Of a DNA stretch of 64,000 nucleotides, positions 19,404 to 27,085 are shown in pieces. The notes under the pieces were generated by a model that saw nothing but the letters and a program-made list of their open reading frames with translations, searched no databases and was not told the origin of the DNA. A program made the translations under genes and the position numbers. This DNA is from Rheinheimera pleomorphica (GTDB lineage Bacteria > Pseudomonadota > Gammaproteobacteria > Enterobacterales > Alteromonadaceae). Each line of letters begins with the position of its first letter. Positions within the stretch are counted from its first letter, which is position 1. The stretch lies in contig NZ_SIRR01000005.1 of assembly GCF_011634895.1 (NCBI RefSeq), positions 124,001-188,000 of the forward strand. The letters run 5' to 3'.

Positions 19404-19480
19404 TGGGGTGGATGATGGGGCTCGAACCCACGACAACCGGAATCACAATCCGGGGCTCTACCAACTGAGCTACAACCACC
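19404..19480 (-). tRNA. tRNA-His (GUG)
   Basis: 77 bases counting the extra G at position -1 and encoded CCA. The anticodon loop ATTGTGATT gives anticodon GUG. The T-arm GTGGGTTCGAGCCCCAT and the C73 discriminator fit histidine. Positions 5 and 68 of the acceptor stem are both U, an unpaired mismatch. Confidence 0.93.
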
Positions 19481-19504
19481 ACTGAAACTATACTGCGCTT
19501 GTTA

Positions 19505-19586
<82 letters not shown>

Positions 19587-19639
19587 CGAAAGCCCTACCA
19601 AGCTGTTTTCTGAACGCAGATTATATGCTGTCAGAAAGA

Positions 19640-19716
19640 TGGTCGGTGATGCAGGATTTGAACCTGCGACCCCTTGGACCCAAACCAAGTGCGCTACCAA
19701 GCTGCGCCAATCACCG
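19640..19716 (-). tRNA. tRNA-Pro (UGG), first gene of the tRNA operon
   Basis: Same 77-base sequence as the copy at 19306-19382, with anticodon UGG and encoded CCA. It is nearest the promoter, so the operon order is Pro-Arg-His-Pro-decayed Pro-decayed Pro. Confidence 0.95.
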
Positions 19717-19745
19717 ACTTTGCTGCACTGCTGCAACGGGGCGGA

Positions 19746-19774
19746 ATATTACAGCTGAGCCGCTATAGCGTCAA
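19746..19774 (-). promoter_or_regulatory. tRNA operon promoter
   Basis: Minus-strand TTGACG and TAATAT at 17-base spacing, followed by a G+C-rich discriminator (TCCGCCCC), typical of stringently controlled stable-RNA promoters. It lies about 30 bases before the first tRNA. Confidence 0.8.
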
Positions 19775-19905
19775 ACCTTTTTTTGCACAATTCAACCGAT
19801 TGCCTATTATTTGAACCCATTACACAGCGGGCACTGCAGGATGGCGTTCAGCGGGTAGCTGTGCGAAAATATGCCGCAGTAAAATCATGGCAGAGACGTA
19901 AGCAG

Positions 19906-20766
19906 ATGACAGCACAAATTATCGATGGCAAAGCCGTTGCCCAGGCAACAAAAGACAAAGTCGCCGCTCAGGTTCGCGCCCGGGTTGCTGCAGGTAAAAG
20001 AGCGCCGGGGCTGGCCGTTGTGCTGGTGGGCGTAGACCCGGCATCTCAGGTATACGTTGGCAGTAAGCGCAAAGCCTGTGAAGAAGTAGGTTTTCATTCA
20101 GTCTCCTACGACCTGCCCTCTGACACCTCTGAACAACAGCTGATTGAGTTAATTGATAAACTGAATAACGACAACACCGTCGACGGTATCTTAGTGCAAC
20201 TGCCGTTACCGGCTGGTCTGGATGCTTCAGCCATTTTAGAGCGGATAAACCCGCACAAAGACGTCGACGGCTTTCACCCGTACAATATCGGCCGTTTAGC
20301 CCAGCGCATGCCAGCCCTGCGCTCGTGCACGCCTAAAGGCATTATGACCCTGCTGCAAAGCACCGGTGTTAACGTAAAAGGCATGGATGCCGTGGTCGTA
20401 GGCGCCTCTAATATTGTTGGTCGGCCGATGGCACTTGAACTGCTACTGGCAGGCTGCACCACGACAGTGTGTCATAAATTTACCCGCAACCTGGAAGCCC
20501 AGGTACGCCGCGCCGATTTATTAGTTGTTGCCGTAGGCCGGCCAGAGTTTATTCCCGGTGACTGGGTAAAACCCGGCGCGCTGGTAATAGATGTCGGCAT
20601 TAACCGGCTGGACAGTGGCAAGCTGGTCGGCGATGTCGAATACGGCACAGCAGTAAAACATGCACGCTATATCACCCCGGTACCCGGCGGTGTAGGCCCG
20701 ATGACCGTTGCCAGTTTAATAGAAAACACACTGGAAGCCTGCGAGCTGTATCACGATAAATACTAA
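19906..20766 (+). CDS. folD: Bifunctional methylenetetrahydrofolate dehydrogenase/cyclohydrolase
   Basis: Interconverts methylene-, methenyl- and formyl-tetrahydrofolate for one-carbon supply. It has 286 residues from the ATG at 19906 ([13 protein letters not shown]), matching the 288 of E. coli; the longer upstream reading adds 41 unrelated residues. Visible: the catalytic YVGSKRKAC segment around 50-58, the [10 protein letters not shown] motif, and the NADP-binding region [35 protein letters not shown] closes the protein. It diverges from the tRNA operon; the accessory interval follows. Confidence 0.96.
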   Translation: MTAQIIDGKAVAQATKDKVAAQVRARVAAGKRAPGLAVVLVGVDPASQVYVGSKRKACEEVGFHSVSYDLPSDTSEQQLIELIDKLNNDNTVDGILVQLPLPAGLDASAILERINPHKDVDGFHPYNIGRLAQRMPALRSCTPKGIMTLLQSTGVNVKGMDAVVVGASNIVGRPMALELLLAGCTTTVCHKFTRNLEAQVRRADLLVVAVGRPEFIPGDWVKPGALVIDVGINRLDSGKLVGDVEYGTAVKHARYITPVPGGVGPMTVASLIENTLEACELYHDKY

Positions 20767-20812
20767 AGCTGACTGGCAGCGGCAATTGCAGTAGCCGCTG
20801 CCGGGCCAGACA

Positions 20813-21121
20813 TCAAGCCATTACTTCTTCTAGAATTTCTGGGTATTTCGACACAATTTTCAGCAAAGTTTCAGCCGCACCTGACGGCTGACGCCGCCCT
20901 TGCTCCCACTGCTGTAATGTGCGCGGTGAAATATGCAATGCCTTAGCAAATTGCGTTTGTGACAAGCCACACTTTAACCGCGTGGCAATAATTTCATTGG
21001 GCTCAACAGCATAGCTTTGGCCAACTCTGCCAGCCTTAACATCACGGATCGCCAACAGCAGTTCTTCGCCAATGTTGCGGCCAGCATCTCTTTTCAGCAG
21101 CTCTTTTTCATCAATCGGCAT
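20813..21121 (-). CDS. HigA-like antitoxin, XRE helix-turn-helix
   Basis: 102 residues with a helix-turn-helix at about 52-77 (LSQTQFAKALHISPRTLQQWEQ). This is the arrangement of HigA-2-type antitoxins, in which the C-terminal DNA-binding domain follows an N-terminal toxin-binding stretch. It is expected to neutralise the toxin encoded just upstream and to repress the pair's promoter. The start lies inside the toxin's last codons (11-base overlap), as in toxin-first higBA operons. Assignment is by family resemblance. Confidence 0.8.
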   Translation of the reverse strand: MPIDEKELLKRDAGRNIGEELLLAIRDVKAGRVGQSYAVEPNEIIATRLKCGLSQTQFAKALHISPRTLQQWEQGRRQPSGAAETLLKIVSKYPEILEEVMA

Positions 21122-21428
21122 TGCCCATCTCCTGTGCTATTTGTTTTAGCAAGTGAGCAGGGATATTCTCCTGCGCACTCTTGGCGTAAATAACTAACAA
21201 CACCAAAGCCCCGTTTTTAAGTCGAGTCGTGTAAATCACTCTGACTCCGGCGCGTTTTCCTGCTCCTGAGCGCGACCAGCGGATCTTTCTGCAACCGCCG
21301 GAGCCTGGTATCACGTCACCCGCTTCAGGGCTGGCAGCTAAAAAAGCGGCAAATTCGGCTCGTTCTTCTTCAGTCCAATAATCAGGCCACAACTTGGTAA
21401 ATAGCGGTGATTCAATGATTGTCAGCAT
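21111..21428 (-). CDS. HigB-like RelE-family toxin
   Basis: 105 residues from the ATG at 21428 (MLTIIESPLFTKLW); an upstream in-frame start would add 22 residues that fit the family less well. The segment GDVIPGSGGCRKIRWSRSG followed by KRAGVRVIYT closely resembles HigB-2/RelE ribosome-dependent mRNA endonucleases, which cut mRNA in the ribosomal A site. The order toxin before antitoxin and the overlap support a toxin-antitoxin pair. It is the first module of the accessory stretch between folD and cysS. Confidence 0.8.
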   Translation of the reverse strand: MLTIIESPLFTKLWPDYWTEEERAEFAAFLAASPEAGDVIPGSGGCRKIRWSRSGAGKRAGVRVIYTTRLKNGALVLLVIYAKSAQENIPAHLLKQIAQEMGNAD

Positions 21429-21613
21429 AAGCGCACCATACGCCAAAGGAGTATAAAATTCAAGTTGGCGTGCCGCTGTATGTTTACAACCCAATCACCA
21501 GTGACAAGCCAAATTGATAATTATTTGTTTATAAATAGATAATTTATATATATGATTTCAATAATTTTTGCCAACACTAAAGTGGCAGCAAAGCGTCCTT
21601 ACTACTGCAGGTT

Positions 21614-21976
21614 ATGTATAAATCTATGGCAAAAATAAAGAATATGCTTGCACTAACCCTATTCGCTTTAGTCTTGTCCTCTTGCAGTAATGCCAGTGAA
21701 AGTGATGATATTTTCGGCCGCTGGGTGATGACAGAAGTGGTTTATGATGATGGCAGTGTCAATCAACTGGAAGCCGGTAATTTTGTTGATATAAATGCGG
21801 ATACGATAACAGAGGTTATTAAGGGCTATGGCAACCGGCAGTACCCCTACACCAGGCAAGACAAAGTGCTTACGCTAATTGCGGATGATGAACAAATTAC
21901 CTGGCAAATACTCAGTGAAGCCACTCATCGTTTAGAAGTTGCTACTCCGATAGGGAAATACATCTTAAATCGCTGA
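21614..21976 (+). CDS. Small lipoprotein, function unknown
   Basis: 120 residues. A short N-terminal signal has lipobox LSSC (Cys24 from this start; an ATG four codons later is also possible). The mature part is acidic and includes DIFGRWVMTEVVYDDG and ends GKYILNR, reminiscent of lipocalin-like small proteins, but I do not recognise a family. It is the only plus-strand gene in the accessory stretch and converges on the zinc-ribbon gene. Confidence 0.6.
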   Translation: MYKSMAKIKNMLALTLFALVLSSCSNASESDDIFGRWVMTEVVYDDGSVNQLEAGNFVDINADTITEVIKGYGNRQYPYTRQDKVLTLIADDEQITWQILSEATHRLEVATPIGKYILNR

Positions 21977-21991
21977 TAAATAGTCAGTTAA

Positions 21992-22070
21992 TCATAATGA
22001 CAGATAAAGCAGTATATCTTGCTGATTGACAACAGACTGGCCGCTAACGCGGCCAGAACAGCTGTTTTAC
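21992..22070. repeat. Imperfect direct repeat A, copy 1
   Basis: About 78 bases shared with 23626-23704 in the same orientation. Shared blocks include GAAGCAG/AAAGCAG, ATCTTGCTG and the hairpin GGCCGCTAACGCGGCC. The hairpin here is CTGGCCGC/GCGGCCAG at 22037-22056. It lies after the end of the zinc-ribbon gene, as copy 2 lies after the DUF4062 gene. It could act as a terminator, a mobile repeat or part of a recombination site. Confidence 0.7.
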
Positions 22071-22106
22071 CTATTTAATCCGAGAAGGATAGTATGTGTT
22101 AGGCTT

Positions 22107-22250
22107 TCACCTGCACTTTTTACACTGACTCTGGTTAGTAACACCACCATCTTTGGTTCTATAACCAAAAATTTTATCTAGCTCCTGCTCTGTTTTAGCT
22201 ACTACTCCACATTTAGGGCACTTGTGAGGCAAAGTGATTTTTCCTGACAT
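22107..22250 (-). CDS. 47-residue zinc-ribbon protein
   Basis: A short frame of 47 codons starting ATG at 22250 after AAGGATAAAAGTT. It has two Cys pairs, HKCPKCG at 10-16 and QCKKCR at the C-terminus, spaced like a small zinc ribbon, with a basic N-terminus (MSGKITLPHK). No family is recognised. It ends directly before a GCCTAAC heptamer, a sequence that often follows stop codons in integron cassettes. Function unknown; a DNA-, RNA- or protein-binding role is only a guess from the fold. Confidence 0.65.
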   Translation of the reverse strand: MSGKITLPHKCPKCGVVAKTEQELDKIFGYRTKDGGVTNQSQCKKCR

Positions 22251-22378
22251 AACTTTTATCCTTATTACTTTGAATGATAAAAAAAACTTTATTAGTTTTC
22301 GTCACAACTGACACTTGTTTTAAAACCCACTTAGAAATCGGACTTAATCTATCTCACCAAGAAACGAGACTTACGAAC

Positions 22379-22723
22379 TCAGGATTCTTGCTGACGCTCT
22401 TTCACCCGATCTTCCCGCTCTTTTTTAATGCGACGCTCTTTCCCTTCTTTTCCAAGCTCTACTGCTCGCCTGGCTTTTTCAATCTGTTCTTCTGACATTG
22501 AATCGGAATTTTTATCAAGAAGCTCTTGGGCTTTTTTTCCAGTCGCTTCTGGTAAATTTTTCACTGCTTCAGCACCAATCTCAACAGCCAGCATCCCAAT
22601 ATTGGCAACTGATTTCCCTAACAATTTTGCAGTGGATGAAAATTTGTCAGTTCCACTTCCATAAGAAAAACTATCCTTGGCTTCGTTAAAAGCATCTTTG
22701 ATTTTAAAGTACGGTAACTTCAT
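22379..22723 (-). CDS. Hypothetical charged protein
   Basis: 114 residues with a good ribosome site (AAGGA) before the ATG. The N-terminal half contains a mildly hydrophobic stretch (LGKSVANIGMLAVEIGAEAV, about 35-54). The C-terminal third is a highly charged Lys/Arg/Glu helix (residues 78-114), likely a coiled coil. I do not recognise the family. It begins about 30 bases after a GTTGGGC heptamer that could be the end of an attC-like site. Confidence 0.55.
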   Translation of the reverse strand: MKLPYFKIKDAFNEAKDSFSYGSGTDKFSSTAKLLGKSVANIGMLAVEIGAEAVKNLPEATGKKAQELLDKNSDSMSEEQIEKARRAVELGKEGKERRIKKEREDRVKERQQES

Positions 22724-22751
22724 AATTTTTCCTTAGATATAGCAAGAAATA

Positions 22752-22864
22752 GCCCAACGAAATAGACGACAACCTCAGTCCGCCGCATGTTCGACTTTGA
22801 GGTGGGCTTATAGCCACATTGGCCGCACCGGCCCAGAAGGAGCGACAACAGCCTTTTGTTATGT
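22752..22864 (-). other. attC-like intergenic element (tentative)
   Basis: On the minus strand the segment runs from ACATAAC, which includes the stop codon of the preceding gene, to GTTGGGC about 30 bases before the next start codon. GTTGGGC fits the integron core GTTRRRY; ACATAAC is an imperfect partner. The 113-base length fits attC sites, and the interior has several short stems. The outer arms pair only partly, so the identification is weak. Confidence 0.3.
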
Positions 22865-23359
22865 CTCTGAATACGCATGAGTCAATACATTCGCTATCGA
22901 ATAGATCGCTACGATAATCGGCAGCATGAACTCGAATATCGCCCTTAAGAGTGACATTGGCTTCGTTAACCGACTCCATATTTGGTATTTTCGCCAAGCT
23001 TTCTCTTCTTCAAATTGCACTTCCGCGTCATATTGGTTTTGTGGGGAATTGTCGTACATATAGCTTTGGATCATTCCCCTAGATTCTTTAATGTATTCCT
23101 CCGTCATCTTCTTTCTCCAAACTATGAAGTCCGACATTGAATACAAGAAAAAGGCTGATAGAAAATACAATAGCCCTACTGCAATTATAAAAAGAAACGT
23201 ACGCTGTTCTCCGGTGCCAAGCTCAACACCAAGGGCAGTGAACTTTGTTGGTAGTGCTCCACCATGCGTGAAAAACAAAGACAACATACTAAGGCCGAGC
23301 AGCATCCGTCGTTCTTTTCTTGAAACTTCTGATAATGGGTCAACCAAAGTTACTGACAT
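22859..23359 (-). CDS. Hypothetical membrane protein, three predicted helices
   Basis: 166 residues with likely membrane segments at about 19-37, 54-76 and 140-161. An acidic, charged cytoplasmic-type stretch (90-135) lies between the second and third. GAGGAACTTGA precedes the ATG. No family is recognised. Upstream is a GTTATGT heptamer and downstream an attC-like element, so it has cassette-like borders. Some small three-helix proteins accompany defence effectors, but nothing here proves such a role. Confidence 0.55.
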   Translation of the reverse strand: MSVTLVDPLSEVSRKERRMLLGLSMLSLFFTHGGALPTKFTALGVELGTGEQRTFLFIIAVGLLYFLSAFFLYSMSDFIVWRKKMTEEYIKESRGMIQSYMYDNSPQNQYDAEVQFEEEKAWRKYQIWSRLTKPMSLLRAIFEFMLPIIVAIYSIANVLTHAYSET

Positions 23360-23458
23360 TCAAGTTCCTCTGACAACGGCCTGAGCACATAACATTTATC
23401 CGGCGGAAAAACCGTATTTAAATGCTAACTATCCTGCTTTATCAATTTAATGTAATAA

Positions 23459-23576
23459 ACATTACACCGATTCTTTTCAACTTACAATCACTTATAGGTA
23501 CAGCTTGTGTTGACCACAATTACAGCATATTTCAGAGGAATATCAGCCAACTAGCCAAGAGTTAACTGCTGCAACT
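23459..23576. repeat. Imperfect direct repeat B, copy 1
   Basis: Shares blocks ACATTACACCG, ACTTATAGGTACAGC, TATTTCAG and CTGCTGCAACT with 24875-24970 in the same order and orientation. This copy has a 22-base insertion containing the inverted repeat TTGTG/CACAA. The two copies bracket the DUF4062 gene. Confidence 0.75.
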
Positions 23577-23625
23577 AAAGCCTTTTACCATTTATGCATA
23601 TATTTACAGGTTATCGCCTGATAAG

Positions 23626-23704
23626 CATGATTGCAGATGAAGCAGTCAATCTTGCTGGTGGACAAAACACTGGCCGCTAACGCGGCCTGAAGACCGGTTT
23701 TAAT
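23626..23704. repeat. Imperfect direct repeat A, copy 2
   Basis: Partner of 21992-22070, similar over about 78 bases. Its hairpin is GGCCGC/GCGGCC around TAAC at 23672-23687. It starts about 50 bases downstream of the DUF4062 stop on the minus strand. Confidence 0.7.
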
Positions 23705-23753
23705 CTAATGGTTTTACTCAGTCTATTTAGTTTTTATCTGGCCGCAATTATTC

Positions 23754-24752
23754 TTAACTTGCCCTCACGACTCTAGACTCCAGCATTTTTTTGTTTCCAG
23801 CATCTGTTAACTCCCATTTAGACACGTTTTCATCGCTTTTTACCGAGATTAAATTTAGCGCTACAAGCTGTATCCGAATAGTAAATAAAACCTGAATATC
23901 GACAACCAAACTGCTTACATTGTAATCGTTCGTATCAACGCCACTATAGTGTGACGCTATAAACTCACTAATTGAGGTTTCATAAGGCTTATCAACTAAG
24001 AAAGGCGAAATAGTGCCAAAAAGCTCTGCCCATGTGGTTTCTTTAGACCACTTCGTATGTATGGTTTGGTGATTCATGCTACGGGCATACATACTATAAT
24101 TGCCTTTAAGCATTATTTTGGTATTGAGATCGGCTAACTCAGCTGAAGATATTTTGAGTGGCAAGGCGTTATTTTCGTTTAGTTGAAATTTTAAATTGTT
24201 ATTCTCTTTTCTTAATTCGTTTATTTCAGCTAACAATTCAGGCGAAGCCGTTGAATCAGCGCGAACCCAACCTATAGCAGGAAACATCTTAATAGTCTTG
24301 TTTAAGCTAAGAGAGACCTCACCTGGCAACTGCTCTGGATTACACCAGTAACGAACTAATCGACCAGTGCTTACTTTATCTCGAAAACTCTGTAGCTTTT
24401 TGTATTTGGCTTCTTCTGTTTCTGATTTTGACCTTGGTAATTCATCTGGTGATTTGTGCAATAAAGCTATTACCTTGATGCCTTTACTGACCGCATAATC
24501 AAACTCTTTTTCCGTATAGCTGAGTCCATCATCTGCTGTAGAACCATAACGTCCCCCAACTATTAGCAAGTAATAATCACAGTCATCAATCACTCGCTTG
24601 ATAAATTCCCACTGTTCTTCATCAGCAGCTGGAAACAATTCCATTCCAGCAGGGATACAATCCATCTCCATTAACGTTTGCAAGACACTTTGCCTTTCTT
24701 TTTGTAGATCTACATAAGTTGAACTAACAAAAACTTGATAACGCTTATCCAT
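23754..24752 (-). CDS. DUF4062 domain protein
   Basis: 332 residues. The N-terminal domain (about 5-100) is DUF4062: it opens [19 protein letters not shown] and includes [20 protein letters not shown], the hallmark of this TIR-like family, which is often fused to NLR/STAND-type proteins. Here it is not attached to an NTPase. A coiled coil (about 168-190) leads to a C-terminal region of unknown type, with a winged-helix-like end ([13 protein letters not shown]). The start has AGGA upstream. A signalling or defence role is an inference from the domain. Imperfect repeats lie on both sides, and base use is more A+T-rich than in the flanking core genes. Confidence 0.75.
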   Translation of the reverse strand: MDKRYQVFVSSTYVDLQKERQSVLQTLMEMDCIPAGMELFPAADEEQWEFIKRVIDDCDYYLLIVGGRYGSTADDGLSYTEKEFDYAVSKGIKVIALLHKSPDELPRSKSETEEAKYKKLQSFRDKVSTGRLVRYWCNPEQLPGEVSLSLNKTIKMFPAIGWVRADSTASPELLAEINELRKENNNLKFQLNENNALPLKISSAELADLNTKIMLKGNYSMYARSMNHQTIHTKWSKETTWAELFGTISPFLVDKPYETSISEFIASHYSGVDTNDYNVSSLVVDIQVLFTIRIQLVALNLISVKSDENVSKWELTDAGNKKMLESRVVRAS

Positions 24753-24874
24753 AAAATTCCTATCTAATTCAACGAACTATAGTTGTTATCAATATCTCTA
24801 CGATAGCCTAATGCCCGTATTTGCGGTTAGTTTGGAGCGCAGCGGAAAATTAGTCTGGCAATAGAATACCTTGT

Positions 24875-24970
24875 ACATTACACCGCTTCTATAAGACTTA
24901 CAACGACTTATAGGTACAGCCTATTTCAGGGAAATATCCGCTAACTTGTTGGGCCCTGCCTGCTGCAACT
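24875..24970. repeat. Imperfect direct repeat B, copy 2
   Basis: Partner of 23459-23576 without the 22-base insertion. It lies upstream of the DUF4062 gene and next to the cysS terminator, at the right edge of the accessory stretch. Confidence 0.75.
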
Positions 24971-24980
24971 TTCGCGCATA

Positions 24981-25006
24981 AAAAAACCGCCAACAGGCGG
25001 TTTTTT
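24981..25006 (-). terminator. Terminator downstream of cysS
   Basis: AAAAAACCGCC/GGCGGTTTTTT with a four-base loop, 17 bases after the cysS stop on the minus strand; it can act in both directions. Confidence 0.9.
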
Positions 25007-25022
25007 CATTAGGGTTACTAAA

Positions 25023-26402
25023 TCAGCCTTTACGCCAGCTGGTTACGCCGTTTTTATCTTCTACGATAATACCTTTTGCCGTTAACGCATCGCGGGCGGC
25101 GTCTGCGGCTGCCCAGTCTTTGTTGGCGCGGGCGGTGTTACGCTGAGCGATCAGCGCTTCTATTTCGGCGACATCATCATCCGATGCGCCTGATTGTAAG
25201 AAGGCCTCGGCATCGCCCTGCAGTAAGCCCAGCACGCCAGCTAATAAGTTTAATACACCAGCCAGCTCGGCAGCCTTGGCGGGGTCAGTTTCTTTAAAGC
25301 GGTTTACTTCACGCGCCAGTTCAAACAATACCGGTAAGGCTTCCGGAGTGTTGAAATCGTCATCCATCGCCGCTTTAAAGCGCACTATGTACGGGCTGTT
25401 TAAATCAATACTGTGGCTTGGCGTGACATTACGCAGCGCGGTGTATAAGCGGCCCAACGCCGCATGCGCCTGCTGCAGGTTTTCCGCGGAATAGTTCAGC
25501 TGGCTGCGGTAATGGCTGGATAACAGGAAGTAACGCACTGCTTCAGCGTTGTACTGCGCCAGCACGTCTTTTACCGTAAAGAAATTGCCCAGTGATTTAG
25601 ACATCTTTTCTTTATCTACCTGCACCATACCGGTGTGTATCCAAGTGTTGACGTACTTGTGGCCGTGGGCACAGGTTGACTGGGCAATTTCGTTCTCGTG
25701 GTGCGGGAACTGTAAGTCTGAACCGCCGCCGTGAATATCAAAATGCTCGCCTAAATGCTTGGCACTCATGGCGGAACACTCAATATGCCAGCCTGGGCGG
25801 CCATTGCCCCACGGCGATTGCCAGAACGGCTCGCCCGGCTTGGCGGCTTTCCACAGTACAAAGTCCAGCGGGTCGTCTTTGTTATCGGCGACCTCTACCC
25901 GTGAGCCGGACTGCAGCATCTCCAGATTTTGCTGGCTAAGCTCGCCGTAGGCTTCATATTTACTGACATCAAACAATACATCGCCATCTTTGGCCACATA
26001 GGCATAGCCCTTGGCAATCAACTGCTCAATCATCCGGATAATTTCGGCCATATGCGTGGTTACCCGTGGCTCGATATCCGCCGGCAGTAAGCCCAAAGCG
26101 GTAAAATCGGCGTGCATGGCTTGGGTAAAGCGCTCGGTCAGGGCGTCGCAGCTTTCGTTGTTTTCGGCGGCGCGCTTAATAATTTTGTCGTCAACGTCGG
26201 TAATATTACGCACATAGGTCACGTCATAGCCTAAAAAGCGTAAATAACGGTTTATCACGTCAAAGGCAACATAGGTGCGGGCGTGGCCGACATGACAATA
26301 ATCGTAAATCGTAATACCGCAGACATAGAGCCCTGCTTTACCGGGTGTTATTGGTGTGAACAGTTCTTTTTTTCTGCTTAAGGTATTGTAGATATGTAAC
26401 AT
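25023..26402 (-). CDS. cysS: Cysteinyl-tRNA synthetase
   Basis: Class I aminoacyl-tRNA synthetase that charges tRNA-Cys. It has 459 residues (E. coli 461). The zinc ligand Cys28 lies in YVCGITIYD, the HIGH motif is HVGH at 37-40, and the second signature is KMSKS in [20 protein letters not shown] supplies further zinc ligands. It diverges from ppiB, as in E. coli where cysS and ppiB are neighbours. Confidence 0.97.
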   Translation of the reverse strand: MLHIYNTLSRKKELFTPITPGKAGLYVCGITIYDYCHVGHARTYVAFDVINRYLRFLGYDVTYVRNITDVDDKIIKRAAENNESCDALTERFTQAMHADFTALGLLPADIEPRVTTHMAEIIRMIEQLIAKGYAYVAKDGDVLFDVSKYEAYGELSQQNLEMLQSGSRVEVADNKDDPLDFVLWKAAKPGEPFWQSPWGNGRPGWHIECSAMSAKHLGEHFDIHGGGSDLQFPHHENEIAQSTCAHGHKYVNTWIHTGMVQVDKEKMSKSLGNFFTVKDVLAQYNAEAVRYFLLSSHYRSQLNYSAENLQQAHAALGRLYTALRNVTPSHSIDLNSPYIVRFKAAMDDDFNTPEALPVLFELAREVNRFKETDPAKAAELAGVLNLLAGVLGLLQGDAEAFLQSGASDDDVAEIEALIAQRNTARANKDWAAADAARDALTAKGIIVEDKNGVTSWRKG

Positions 26403-26582
26403 GTCTTCCCCGACGTCCTTTGACTAAAAAACACTCACCTGAAAAGGCTGAAAGCTGAAATAAGTGCAGCAGCTGCACCAGCGCGCTAGTGTATCACCGG
26501 TGCTGTAACGCGGCTATCCTTGCTTTATGATTTGCTCTGCGTACGGTAGAATGAGCGCACTTTGAACTAAGGACACCTTATT

Positions 26583-27077
26583 ATGATTAGCTTACACACT
26601 AACTACGGCGTAATTAAATTAAACCTGTTTGCCGACAAAGCCCCTGCTACGGTGGAAAATTTTATCAGTTATGTGAAAGACGGTTTTTATGACAACACCA
26701 TTTTTCACCGCGTGATTAATGGTTTTATGATCCAGGGCGGTGGCTTTACCCCAGACATGCAGCAAAAAGATACCAAAGGCAAAATTAAAAACGAAGCGAA
26801 CAACAAGGTGCCGAATAAAAAAGGTACTATTGCCATGGCGCGCACTAACGACCCACACTCCGCTACCTGCCAGTTTTTTATCAACGTGGCTGACAACGAC
26901 TTTTTAAACTTCAGCTCTGAAACCGGCTCTGGCTGGGGCTATTGCGTGTTTGGCGAAGTGGTTGAAGGTATGGACGTAATAGACAGCATTAAAAAAGTAG
27001 CGACCGGTAACCACGCCGGCCACAGTGATGTACCGGTAAAACCGGTTATTATCGAAAAAGCTGAACTGCACGCCTAA
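26583..27077 (+). CDS. ppiB: Peptidyl-prolyl isomerase B (cyclophilin)
   Basis: Cytoplasmic cyclophilin of 164 residues, the same length as E. coli PpiB. Family motifs include [15 protein letters not shown] at about 40-54 and the active-site region [12 protein letters not shown]. No signal peptide, so this is the cytosolic form and not PpiA. AAGGACACC precedes the start. lpxH follows after eight bases, so the two are likely one operon. Confidence 0.96.
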   Translation: MISLHTNYGVIKLNLFADKAPATVENFISYVKDGFYDNTIFHRVINGFMIQGGGFTPDMQQKDTKGKIKNEANNKVPNKKGTIAMARTNDPHSATCQFFINVADNDFLNFSSETGSGWGYCVFGEVVEGMDVIDSIKKVATGNHAGHSDVPVKPVIIEKAELHA

Positions 27078-27085
27078 GCGCTGTA

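Larger units (their letters stand above)
23360..23753. other. Gene-free interval with repeats A and B
   Basis: This stretch between the membrane-protein and DUF4062 genes has no credible reading frame. It holds repeat B copy 1 (23459-23576) and repeat A copy 2 (23626-23704), and it is A+T-rich. A GTTATGT heptamer lies near its left end on the minus strand. Confidence 0.6.

Noticed and set aside
22274..22495. Plus-strand Phe-rich frame over the charged hypothetical gene
   Set aside because: Antisense to a gene with a good ribosome site; composition reflects complemented Lys/Glu codons.
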